From an uncultured Phocaeicola sp. (GTDB lineage: Bacteria; Bacteroidota; Bacteroidia; Bacteroidales; Bacteroidaceae), in assembly GCA_944320855.1 (NCBI GenBank), contig CALUJF010000012.1:1-64000 (forward strand): a stretch of 64,000 nucleotides of DNA, written 5' to 3'. This document shows positions 25,022 to 32,632 of the stretch, in pieces (the first letter of the stretch is position 1; each line of letters begins with the position of its first letter). Position numbers and translations under genes: made by a program. The notes beneath the pieces were generated by a model that saw only the letters and a program-made list of their open reading frames with translations, was not told where the DNA came from and searched no databases.

Positions 25022-25654
25022 ATGTTTAATAAATTGAAACTGGTGGCGTTGCTTATGATACCGGCCATGGCAGCCGGGGCAAAGGACGGACCACAAAGCG
25101 GATTCAGGGAGAACCTGAAAGAATGTATTACAGTGAAAAAGGCCAATGAGGGATGGTTTATAGGGCCGGCAATAGGTACACAACTGTACGTCGGGGATTC
25201 GGATAACCTGCATCCATTGGGATACAGACTGACGACAGCACTCGAAGGACATTTAGGGAAATGGATTACGCCGGCAATTGCGCTCAGACTAAGGGGAACG
25301 GGAGCAAGAATTACAGGGGGAAATCTGTCCAGCAATAGAAATGCAATGAATATGGCATTTATAAGTGCAGACTGTATGTTTGACGCTCTGAGCTTATTGG
25401 CAGGGATGAATGAAGAGAGAAAAGTCACTGTCTTGCCTTTTATTGGTGTTGGAGCAGGAATGAATATCGATATCAGGGAGGTGTCCCCTTCACTTACTGT
25501 GGGAGCACAGGTCCTGTTCAGGGTAAGCGAGAGAATAAACATGTTTACAGAGCTTAAAGGTACGCTGCTGAATGACAAAACGGACGGCAGTGCTACAGGA
25601 TTTCCATATGACGGTTCTGCTGTGCTGAACGCAGGATTCCAGTTTAAATTTTAA
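25022..25654 (+). CDS. Small outer-membrane beta-barrel protein, unnamed family
   Basis: The 210-aa protein has a signal peptide (about residues 1-19, 'KLVALLMIPAMAAGA') and then strands typical of an eight-stranded barrel, ending in the C-terminal pattern '...GFQFKF' with a terminal Phe expected of outer-membrane proteins. 'DCMFDALSLLAGMNEERKVT' followed by 'VLPFIGVGAGMN' is closely similar to 'DLMIDALSLAGGYNPER' and 'VMPFLGLVFTHN' in the C-terminal half of the 29292 protein. The two are therefore related by duplication, with one copy fused. I know no function for the family. First gene of the operon driven by the promoter at 24933-24963; the next gene follows 12 bases after its stop. Confidence 0.7.
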   Translation: MFNKLKLVALLMIPAMAAGAKDGPQSGFRENLKECITVKKANEGWFIGPAIGTQLYVGDSDNLHPLGYRLTTALEGHLGKWITPAIALRLRGTGARITGGNLSSNRNAMNMAFISADCMFDALSLLAGMNEERKVTVLPFIGVGAGMNIDIREVSPSLTVGAQVLFRVSERINMFTELKGTLLNDKTDGSATGFPYDGSAVLNAGFQFKF

Positions 25655-25666
25655 TCGGTGATTTAT

Positions 25667-26437
25667 ATGGGTATAAAGGATTACGCTAAAAGAATGATAA
25701 TATGCTGGGGAATGACGGTGGCTTGCACCGGAATTGTCATGGCACAGGAAAATACTGAAGGAAAACTGCCTACTGACTCAGCAGCTGCGGCAAAACTGCA
25801 GGAACTGAAAAAAAGAAAAGAGGCTAAAGTGACCAAGCTGACTGTGAAGGAAAGACTTGCCTTCAGGGCAAATATGGTGGGATGGGTATTCGCTACCCCG
25901 AGTGTGGGTGTGCAATATGACCTGACACCATGGGACTATAACAAATGGACATTGGGGGCTGATGTGAAATGGAATCCGGGGTCGAACCAGACTTTTGTTC
26001 CAGGGATTGAATATAAGATATTGGATGCAAAAATCGAGGCAAGAAAGTATTTCAGGGAGAGCCTGACTATAAAGCCGGGACAGAAGAGAATGCCGAAATA
26101 CTGGAGGGCATATTACTGGGGGGTATATGCAGGATATACTGACTATACGCTATTCCTTAGAGAAGGGTATACAGGAAGGCATTTCGGAATTGGAGGTAGT
26201 GCAGGATGGGAAATCCCATTGATTACTTTTGCTACCGGAGGGCTTGACCTGGATTTGGGACTGAGCGCAGGATGGATATATGGGGAGAGCAAAAAGAGGA
26301 TTGATGACAACGGATACAAGTTTACGAATGTAAAGGACCGGCACTTTACTCCATACCCTATTATATCGGAAGTAAGAGTGGCATTGGTGTACAGATTCAA
26401 GTCGGTAAAGGAAAAATATAACAGGTCGAAAAGATAA
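25667..26437 (+). CDS. DUF3575-like outer-membrane protein
   Basis: The 256-aa product has a signal-like N-terminus ('RMIICWGMTVACTGIVMAQ'), a short charged helical stretch (about 35-60, 'AAKLQELKKRKEAKVTKL'), and then the DUF3575 pattern 'FRANMVGWVFATPSVGVQYD' with 'WTLGADVKWNPGSNQ' and 'EARKYFR'. The C-terminal strands end in 'VRVALVYRFKS'. DUF3575 proteins are Bacteroidota envelope proteins predicted to form a barrel; several belong to fimbrial loci, but no fimbrillin gene is visible here. ATG 25667 is chosen over an in-frame GTG at 25658. It sits five bases before the second DUF3575 gene. Confidence 0.72.
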   Translation: MGIKDYAKRMIICWGMTVACTGIVMAQENTEGKLPTDSAAAAKLQELKKRKEAKVTKLTVKERLAFRANMVGWVFATPSVGVQYDLTPWDYNKWTLGADVKWNPGSNQTFVPGIEYKILDAKIEARKYFRESLTIKPGQKRMPKYWRAYYWGVYAGYTDYTLFLREGYTGRHFGIGGSAGWEIPLITFATGGLDLDLGLSAGWIYGESKKRIDDNGYKFTNVKDRHFTPYPIISEVRVALVYRFKSVKEKYNRSKR

Positions 26438-26442
26438 TAACA

Positions 26443-26997
26443 ATGAAGGTAAAGAGTTTTATTTTTAAAATATTCGTATTGGCCGTTATGGCTCTGCAAT
26501 GCAATGATGCGGCGGCACAGCTGCTGGCAGTAAAGACTAATGCATTGCTTTGGGGTAACCTCACTCCCAACCTTTCGATGGAACTGGTAACTACAAAAAA
26601 GACAAGTCTGGAGGGAACGGTGTTCTATTCGCTGGATAATACTCCATTCAATACACAGCTGATGGGTGCTCAGGCTGAAATGAGATACTGGATTTCGGGT
26701 AGACCTATGAACAGACTGTTTGTGGGGGTATCTCTTTCCGCATTGAGGTATGACACCACATTGGGGATCGGGAATAGACATCAGGGGGATGCTATCGCTC
26801 CGGGTATAGTATATGGTTATGCACTGCCTGTAGGTAACAGATGGAATATTGAGTTTGCCGCAGGTGTGGGGTATTTTTGGTATAACGAAAGAAGATATAA
26901 TAAAAAGAATGATAATATCTGGGCAGAGCCGTATAATGAGCATGGGGGCAGAATGATACCTACAAAGCTGTGTGTATCATGCGCTTATTTATTCTAA
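26443..26997 (+). CDS. DUF3575 protein
   Basis: The 184-aa protein has a signal peptide (about 1-24, 'IFVLAVMALQCNDAAAQ') and the typical DUF3575 opening 'LLAVKTNALLWGNLTPNLSM' with 'TSLEGTVFYSLDN' and 'QAEMRYWISGRPMNRLFVG'. It ends 'CVSCAYLF', a C-terminal aromatic residue as in barrel proteins. It is shorter than its upstream neighbour and lacks the charged helix. The next gene's ATG directly abuts its stop codon. Its role is probably as a partner of the OmpA-like protein downstream, since DUF3575 and OmpA-like genes are commonly paired in Bacteroidota; this is inference. Confidence 0.78.
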   Translation: MKVKSFIFKIFVLAVMALQCNDAAAQLLAVKTNALLWGNLTPNLSMELVTTKKTSLEGTVFYSLDNTPFNTQLMGAQAEMRYWISGRPMNRLFVGVSLSALRYDTTLGIGNRHQGDAIAPGIVYGYALPVGNRWNIEFAAGVGYFWYNERRYNKKNDNIWAEPYNEHGGRMIPTKLCVSCAYLF

Positions 26998-29277
26998 ATG
27001 TATAGCTGTATGGGAAATATGAATTTTAAAAATATGATATTGAGACTGTCGATAGCTGTATGCATGGCATTGCTGTTTGCAGCTACGGCCACTGCACAGA
27101 GAATGATAAGGGTTTCGGGTACTGTATATAATGCAGCGGAAACAAAAAAGAAGGTGCCGGTGACTGAGGCGGAAGTGATAGTGTACAGCTGTAAGACTGT
27201 AGCAGAAGGTGAAAAGCTGAAAAAGGAACTGGATGCGGATAACCTGGATGTGGCAATATTCCTGGATCCGGAAACGGTGACAAAAATAGACCATAACGGT
27301 TATTATGAGATTCTTGTACCGGACAACGGGTCGCTGGTGTTCAAGGCGGAAATGTCGAAGGCGGTGATGGTGAGGGTGAACAATATGATGAAGATAGATG
27401 TCAGCATCGACCTTGGACTGCAGTTGGAAGAAGTGGTGGTGACAGGTATAAGGACCGAGCTGCAGCCTGAACCGGCAATCGGGGGACTGATGGGCGATAT
27501 GTTTATAGTGTCGAACACATTCCAGCTGCCACAGCAGATGGGCAGTGACTACTCGAGATTGGTGATACAGCCTTATACGGTGATGTGCGACGGACTGAAC
27601 AATGATACAATAGCTTTCAATAAACCGATTGTGGTGGACGGTAAGGAATTCAGAAATGCACAATACAGAAAGATGGGCTATGTTTTTCAGAGAGACCCGT
27701 TGGAGAACTATGTAAGAAAAGACATGACACTGACTGACGAGAAACTCGATATAGTGTGGAACGACACTGTGAGGGTGCCGAACCCGGGGGTGAACTACAG
27801 CTGCTATGCCGACTTCATAGTGGAAAACATGAACGCATTGGGATATAACAAGAATTTCCAGATAGTTTCTTGTAAGAACAAGAGGCCTATGCAGTTCCTG
27901 GAATATTCTCTGATATACAAGGAAATGGATTTCAACTCCAAATTCAACAGGGAAAAAGCTCAAATAGAAAAGAGAAATTCGGCGGACAGGGTGTCTCTAA
28001 CTTTCGAAGTAAGCTCGGACAAGCTTGTGGATACTCCGGAGAACATGCAGAACATGAACAAGATAAAGCAGAAGCTGCAGGATATACTGAACGAACCGGG
28101 AGCTACGCTGAAGGAACTGTATATCACGGGATATTCATCGCCGGAAGGTTCGTATGCATCGAATATGGTATTGGCGGAGAAACGTACAAAAAAGGTACTG
28201 GATGATGTGGTATCTATATTGCCAGGAAGCGTGAACAGAATGCTCTACAAGGTGCCTAAGGCTGTGGTAAAACCATGGACAGAGGTGGTGGACCTGCTGG
28301 AAAAGGACAGCCTGTATAAAGAGGCTGAGGGGATAAAGGAGATATTAGAGAAGTATCCGGAAAATATGGACAGGCAGAGTATTGCAATAGCAAGACTCCC
28401 CTACTACAGACCTACGATAGTGAATTATCTGGAGAACCTGAGACAGGTGGAATACAGCATAAAGTTTGATATGTACCGCGAACCGACTGACGAGGAGGTA
28501 TGGGAGGCATATCAGAAGAAGGGTATGGACGGTATATATACAAGGTATGAGTACTGGAAACTCTTCCAGATGATAAAGGACGACAAGGAGCTTGAAAGAT
28601 TCGCGATGAAGGCTTATAAGGAATCGGGAGAGAATCCGTGGCCGCTTGCGGCAAACATTGTGGCTGTGCAGTATCTGAAAAGAGATACGTTCGATGTGAA
28701 ACTGCTGGAACCGCTTGTGGACAAGACAGTGTATGTGACCAACTACGAGAGAAAGAACATAGACACAAAGAGAATGGAGCTGATAAATCCGGCAGAGATA
28801 GTGAACAACCAGCTGTGTATGTATATAAAGGCATACAACTATATGGATGCGAGCGTAATGGCGCAGATGTTGCCGGACGACAGCCAGTATGACCTGGTGA
28901 AGGCGTTCGCATGGGCACTGGGAGGATACTATAAAGGCGGAAGAAACAAGGAAGAGGTGGAAAGATGCAGAAAGACTTTTGAAACGGTGAAGAATTCGTC
29001 GAAAAGAAATGCCGTGATAATGTATCTGGCTCTGGAAACCAAGGCGGGTAACAATATGGCGGAAAAGGCTATAGCGGAACTGCCGCAGGAGGAAGCGATG
29101 ACATGGTATCTGAAATCGATAGTGACGGCAAGAAGAGGTGACGCGGGATTTGCCGACACGATGATGAACCTGTATCAGTGCTTTATGATAGACAAGGCTT
29201 TTATAGCTACGGCAAAGAACGACGGAGAATTTACGGATGAAGTGGTGGAAGAGGCTGAAAATATGTTAATGTTTTAA
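26998..29277 (+). CDS. Large periplasmic/outer-membrane protein with carboxypeptidase-like and OmpA-like regions
   Basis: The 759-aa protein has a signal peptide ('LRLSIAVCMALLFAATATAQ'); translation may start at ATG 26998 or at 27019, the latter giving a more normal signal. Residues about 38-140 look like a carboxypeptidase regulatory-like (CarboxypepD_reg) beta-sandwich ('VSGTVYNAAETKKKVPVTEA', 'GYYEILVPDNGSLVFKAEM'), ending 'LEEVVVTG' as before TonB plugs, but no TonB-dependent barrel follows. Around residues 370-400, 'LYITGYSSPEGSYASNMVLA' is an OmpA-like motif with the wall-binding Asp replaced by Ser. The C-terminal 300 residues are helical and repeat-like. It lies between DUF3575 genes and another barrel gene. 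The role is unknown; a structural envelope scaffold is my inference. Confidence 0.65.
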   Translation: MYSCMGNMNFKNMILRLSIAVCMALLFAATATAQRMIRVSGTVYNAAETKKKVPVTEAEVIVYSCKTVAEGEKLKKELDADNLDVAIFLDPETVTKIDHNGYYEILVPDNGSLVFKAEMSKAVMVRVNNMMKIDVSIDLGLQLEEVVVTGIRTELQPEPAIGGLMGDMFIVSNTFQLPQQMGSDYSRLVIQPYTVMCDGLNNDTIAFNKPIVVDGKEFRNAQYRKMGYVFQRDPLENYVRKDMTLTDEKLDIVWNDTVRVPNPGVNYSCYADFIVENMNALGYNKNFQIVSCKNKRPMQFLEYSLIYKEMDFNSKFNREKAQIEKRNSADRVSLTFEVSSDKLVDTPENMQNMNKIKQKLQDILNEPGATLKELYITGYSSPEGSYASNMVLAEKRTKKVLDDVVSILPGSVNRMLYKVPKAVVKPWTEVVDLLEKDSLYKEAEGIKEILEKYPENMDRQSIAIARLPYYRPTIVNYLENLRQVEYSIKFDMYREPTDEEVWEAYQKKGMDGIYTRYEYWKLFQMIKDDKELERFAMKAYKESGENPWPLAANIVAVQYLKRDTFDVKLLEPLVDKTVYVTNYERKNIDTKRMELINPAEIVNNQLCMYIKAYNYMDASVMAQMLPDDSQYDLVKAFAWALGGYYKGGRNKEEVERCRKTFETVKNSSKRNAVIMYLALETKAGNNMAEKAIAELPQEEAMTWYLKSIVTARRGDAGFADTMMNLYQCFMIDKAFIATAKNDGEFTDEVVEEAENMLMF

Positions 29278-29291
29278 GGAAACAGATATAA

Positions 29292-31067
29292 ATGAAACTG
29301 AACGGAATTATTAAGGCTTTATGCTGTGCGGCATTGGCTTCCGCACCGGGAATGGCAATGGCGCAGCAGGACAGCTCGGCTGTAAAGAAATATTTTGACG
29401 CTAAGGACTATCTTCTGCAGGACAGATATGTGCCGGAAGGTATTAAATTCGACAGAAAGGCAAAAGGCAGAAACTTCAGCCTTGGTGGTTTTGTGGGAAT
29501 GAGCAAGCTGCAGGGAGCAGGTTCGGTGTCGCCGGTACTGAACGAGTTCGGTATATTCACAGTAAAGGATGTGAGCAGCTTCAATTCTTTCAGACTGTCG
29601 CTGACAGGAGGAAAGAATATTGCATACGGAAGAATGGGAGCCGAACTGGACCATATATTCAGAATAACCGACTATCTGAAGGGATGGGACCTGGACAGAA
29701 ACTTCTATATAGAAACGGTATGGGGAGCAGGAGCCTACGGGGTTATGCCGAAGGATGAGAAGATGAAGTTCGCTTGGGGACTGCACGGAGGCCTGATACT
29801 GACAAGAAGGATGAGCAGCAAACTTGACTTCTATATAGAACCGAGGCTGAACATATTCTCGGATATGATAGACGGACATGATATCCCGAGAAACTATGAT
29901 ATAGGATTTCAGGCAATGGCGGGATTCAGATACAGACTGACTCCTTACAAATATACACAGTATCCGAATGTGGACCTTCTGGACAATTTCTTCTACGAAA
30001 TGTATGCAGGTACTTCAGGGGACTTCCACAGCAGGGTGTGGGACTATATGGGGATGAAGACTTTAGGGCCTACTGCAGGTATAGCCATAGGTAAATGGCT
30101 TTATCCTCTCGGTATAAAGGGTACATTCTACGGAGGATGGAGATATACGCCGAATGACAGAAGGACAGCAATAAGCGAGGAACCTTATTTGGGGCTGAGA
30201 TTGGAAGGTATGCTGAATCTGAATACCTTCTTCCTGAGAGAGATAACAGACCCGAGATTTGAGCTGAACCTGACGGGAGGTTATCAGATAGGGTATCTGG
30301 CACATAAGGGTACGGGAGTCTATAAGAAGAAAATAAAGCTTTACCACGGCCCTACCCTTGCGCTACAGGCTCTGTATTTCGTAAGACCGGACCTCGGACT
30401 GTTCGCACAGGCAAGATGGGGCGAGGAGAAATACAATCAGGACATGACCGACAATACGATAGAGAAAAGGGTTATGAGAAACTTGGGACTGGAATTAGGT
30501 GTGCAGTACAGAAGAAGATATGAGACTATAGAGAAGAAGCAGAGCAGATTTGCATTCAGTCCTTATAACTTTGTATCGGCACAGATAGGTACAAACTTCC
30601 CTCTGCATACTCAAGGTGTAACTAAAGGTGTGTTCCTGAATGAATTGGGACAGCAGTTCTCCATAAGCTACGGAAGAAGATACAGCAGAGTGGCGGCAGT
30701 GAGAGGTACGCTGGAGGCCGGAAGATTCGGATATGACAACGGTGAAGGCACATATCCGCTGACGTTGGCAGGAGACCTTATGATAGACGCGCTCTCATTA
30801 GCCGGAGGATATAATCCGGAAAGGCTTATCGGGGTGATGCCGTTTTTAGGACTTGTATTTACACACAACGAGCTGTGTGAGGAAAACAATTTCGGAGTGC
30901 AGGGAGGTGTAAGTTTGCAGTTCAGGGTGAATGACGAATGGTGCATATTGGGCGAAGGAGGTCTGAGACTATACAAGGGACAGATTACTCCAAGCTCGAG
31001 AGTTTATACGACAGCGAGATTCTCGTTCGTACCGAATATTTCGGTGGGTGCTGCGTACAGATTCTGA
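29292..31067 (+). CDS. Double beta-barrel-like outer-membrane protein, unnamed family
   Basis: The 591-aa protein has a signal peptide (to about residue 24, 'SAPGMAMAQ') and consists of strand-rich sequence ending 'SVGAAYRF'. It appears to contain two related modules. The first (about 50-220, with 'NFYIETVWGAGAYGVM' and 'AMAGFRYRL') resembles the barrel of the 23746 protein. The last (about 420-591, with 'LMIDALSLAGGYNPERLIGV') resembles the whole 25022 protein. A middle part (about 220-410) also looks barrel-like ('LNLTGGYQIGYLAHKGTG'). It is the last envelope gene before the initiating sugar transferase, whose start follows 27 bases later, hinting at a shared transcript and a link to polysaccharide export. 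Confidence 0.65.
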   Translation: MKLNGIIKALCCAALASAPGMAMAQQDSSAVKKYFDAKDYLLQDRYVPEGIKFDRKAKGRNFSLGGFVGMSKLQGAGSVSPVLNEFGIFTVKDVSSFNSFRLSLTGGKNIAYGRMGAELDHIFRITDYLKGWDLDRNFYIETVWGAGAYGVMPKDEKMKFAWGLHGGLILTRRMSSKLDFYIEPRLNIFSDMIDGHDIPRNYDIGFQAMAGFRYRLTPYKYTQYPNVDLLDNFFYEMYAGTSGDFHSRVWDYMGMKTLGPTAGIAIGKWLYPLGIKGTFYGGWRYTPNDRRTAISEEPYLGLRLEGMLNLNTFFLREITDPRFELNLTGGYQIGYLAHKGTGVYKKKIKLYHGPTLALQALYFVRPDLGLFAQARWGEEKYNQDMTDNTIEKRVMRNLGLELGVQYRRRYETIEKKQSRFAFSPYNFVSAQIGTNFPLHTQGVTKGVFLNELGQQFSISYGRRYSRVAAVRGTLEAGRFGYDNGEGTYPLTLAGDLMIDALSLAGGYNPERLIGVMPFLGLVFTHNELCEENNFGVQGGVSLQFRVNDEWCILGEGGLRLYKGQITPSSRVYTTARFSFVPNISVGAAYRF

Positions 31068-31094
31068 ATAAACTTATAAATAGAATTTTTGCTA

Positions 31095-32504
31095 ATGAAA
31101 GTATTTACAAACAATTACAACAGCTTTATATCGAGCGTACTTATAGGTACGGAAACATTGATATGCGGCATACTGTTCTGGTGTATTACACAGTATGCTG
31201 AAGGTACAAGGTGGGCAAAACTGATATTAGCATCGGACATACAGATAGTATTCACCGTCATGCTGATATTTGCACTGTGTGACACGGCTGTTGGAATTGT
31301 ATTGTTCAAGAGAAAGGTGTTCGCCTTCGAAATCATCAGCAAAATTTCGCAAACAATGTTTCTGTTCAGTATCGCTTCGTTCGTGATACTGCAGATAGGA
31401 CATTTCATGGATGCATGGTCGTATCTGTATGCACTGTTCCTGATAGTATTAGGGCTGACACTGTCGGTGGAAAGACTGATACTGAGGTATTTGGTGAAGA
31501 GATACAGGACGAAGGGAAGGAACCTGAGGTTTGTGGTGCTTGTGGGTTCAAGCAGAAGCATGAACGAACTGTATCACGAAATGACGGAACAGGACTGGTC
31601 GGGATACAGGGTGATGGGGTATTTCGACTATGAAAAGAATTTCGACATGCCGGAGGAGTGTAAGTATTTGGGAACTCCGGGGAATGTGGAGGAATATATA
31701 AAGCAGAACAGGCATGTGAACTTTCTGTATTGCGGACTGAGGGATATATACAGGAATGATATAATAAAGATAATCAGTTTCTGCGAAAACAATCTTGTGA
31801 GATTCTACAGTGTGCCCAACCTGCATAACTATGTGCAGAACATGGTGTATCTGGATGCGGTGGGAAGTGTGCCTATACTGAAGCTGAGAAACGAGAATAT
31901 GTCAAGATTAGGCAACAAGTTTGTGAAAAGGGCATTCGACATTGTATTCTCAAGCCTGTTCCTCTGTACGATTTTCCCTTTTGTGCTGATTATAGTGACT
32001 ATAGTGACAAAAATCACAATGCCGGGACCGGTGTTCTTCAGACAGAAAAGAAACGGACTGAACGACAAGGAGTTCTACTGTCTGAAATTCAGAAGCATGA
32101 AGGTAAATGCGGATGCGGACAGGCTGCAGGCTACAAAGGATGACCCGAGAAAGACAAAATGGGGCAACATAATGAGAAAGACAAACATAGACGAGCTGCC
32201 TCAGTTCATCAACGTGTTTCTTGGGGATATGAGCGTGGTGGGACCGAGACCGCACATGCTGAAACATACGGAGGAATATTCGAAGCTGATAGACAAGTAT
32301 ATGGTGAGACATCTGGTGAAACCGGGAGTAACGGGATGGAGCCAGGTGACAGGATACAGAGGCGAAACGAAGGAACTGAACGAAATGGCAGGAAGAATCA
32401 GAGGAGATATATGGTATATAGAACACTGGTCGTTCTGGCTGGACATATACATCATATACAAGACCATAGCGAATGTGTTCAAAGGTGAAGAAAAGGCTTA
32501 CTGA
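31095..32504 (+). CDS. Undecaprenyl-phosphate sugar-1-phosphate transferase (WcaJ-type initiating enzyme)
   Basis: The 469-aa protein has the polyisoprenyl-phosphate hexose-1-phosphate transferase layout. Four N-terminal membrane segments (about 10-130) lead to a CoA-binding-like cytoplasmic domain ('FVVLVGSSRSMNELYHEM'), then a re-entrant helix ('KRAFDIVFSSLFLCTIFPFV') and the catalytic domain. In the latter, 'GPVFFRQKRNGLNDKEFYCL' and 'KFRSMKVNADAD' precede 'KTNIDELPQFINVFLGDMSV' (the D-E-L-P-Q active-site pair) and 'GPRPH'. 'KPGVTGWSQVTGYRGET' closes it. It starts polysaccharide synthesis by placing the first sugar phosphate on undecaprenyl phosphate. ATG 31095 is chosen over an in-frame TTG at 31089. 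A terminator follows. Confidence 0.9.
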   Translation: MKVFTNNYNSFISSVLIGTETLICGILFWCITQYAEGTRWAKLILASDIQIVFTVMLIFALCDTAVGIVLFKRKVFAFEIISKISQTMFLFSIASFVILQIGHFMDAWSYLYALFLIVLGLTLSVERLILRYLVKRYRTKGRNLRFVVLVGSSRSMNELYHEMTEQDWSGYRVMGYFDYEKNFDMPEECKYLGTPGNVEEYIKQNRHVNFLYCGLRDIYRNDIIKIISFCENNLVRFYSVPNLHNYVQNMVYLDAVGSVPILKLRNENMSRLGNKFVKRAFDIVFSSLFLCTIFPFVLIIVTIVTKITMPGPVFFRQKRNGLNDKEFYCLKFRSMKVNADADRLQATKDDPRKTKWGNIMRKTNIDELPQFINVFLGDMSVVGPRPHMLKHTEEYSKLIDKYMVRHLVKPGVTGWSQVTGYRGETKELNEMAGRIRGDIWYIEHWSFWLDIYIIYKTIANVFKGEEKAY

Positions 32505-32542
32505 CAAGAGGTTGAACGAGATTTTTTATAGAAAATAATGTG

Positions 32543-32581
32543 AAAAAGTGCCCTACAGTTATGTAAAGGCACTTTTTTTTA
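32543..32581 (+). terminator. Rho-independent terminator after the initiating transferase
   Basis: AAAAAGTGCC (32543-32552) pairs with GGCAC followed by at least eight T (32568-32580), giving a ten-base stem. It ends the envelope-protein operon right before the next promoter. Confidence 0.88.
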
Positions 32582-32582
32582 T

Positions 32583-32590
32583 TATCTTTG
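32583..32590 (+). promoter_or_regulatory. Promoter -7 element for the export gene
   Basis: TATCTTTG plus CA fits TAnnTTTG. It follows the T-run of the preceding terminator by two bases, so terminator and promoter are stacked back to back and the -33 region falls inside the hairpin. ATG of the export gene is 42 bases downstream. Confidence 0.7.
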
Positions 32591-32632
32591 CAACTCATAT
32601 AGAACATGTTTTTGTAATAATATTGTAATTTC

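Noticed and set aside
26989-27963. Minus-strand open frame of 324 codons
   Set aside because: His/Tyr-rich translation opposite the 759-aa envelope protein; explained by the codon bias of the sense strand.
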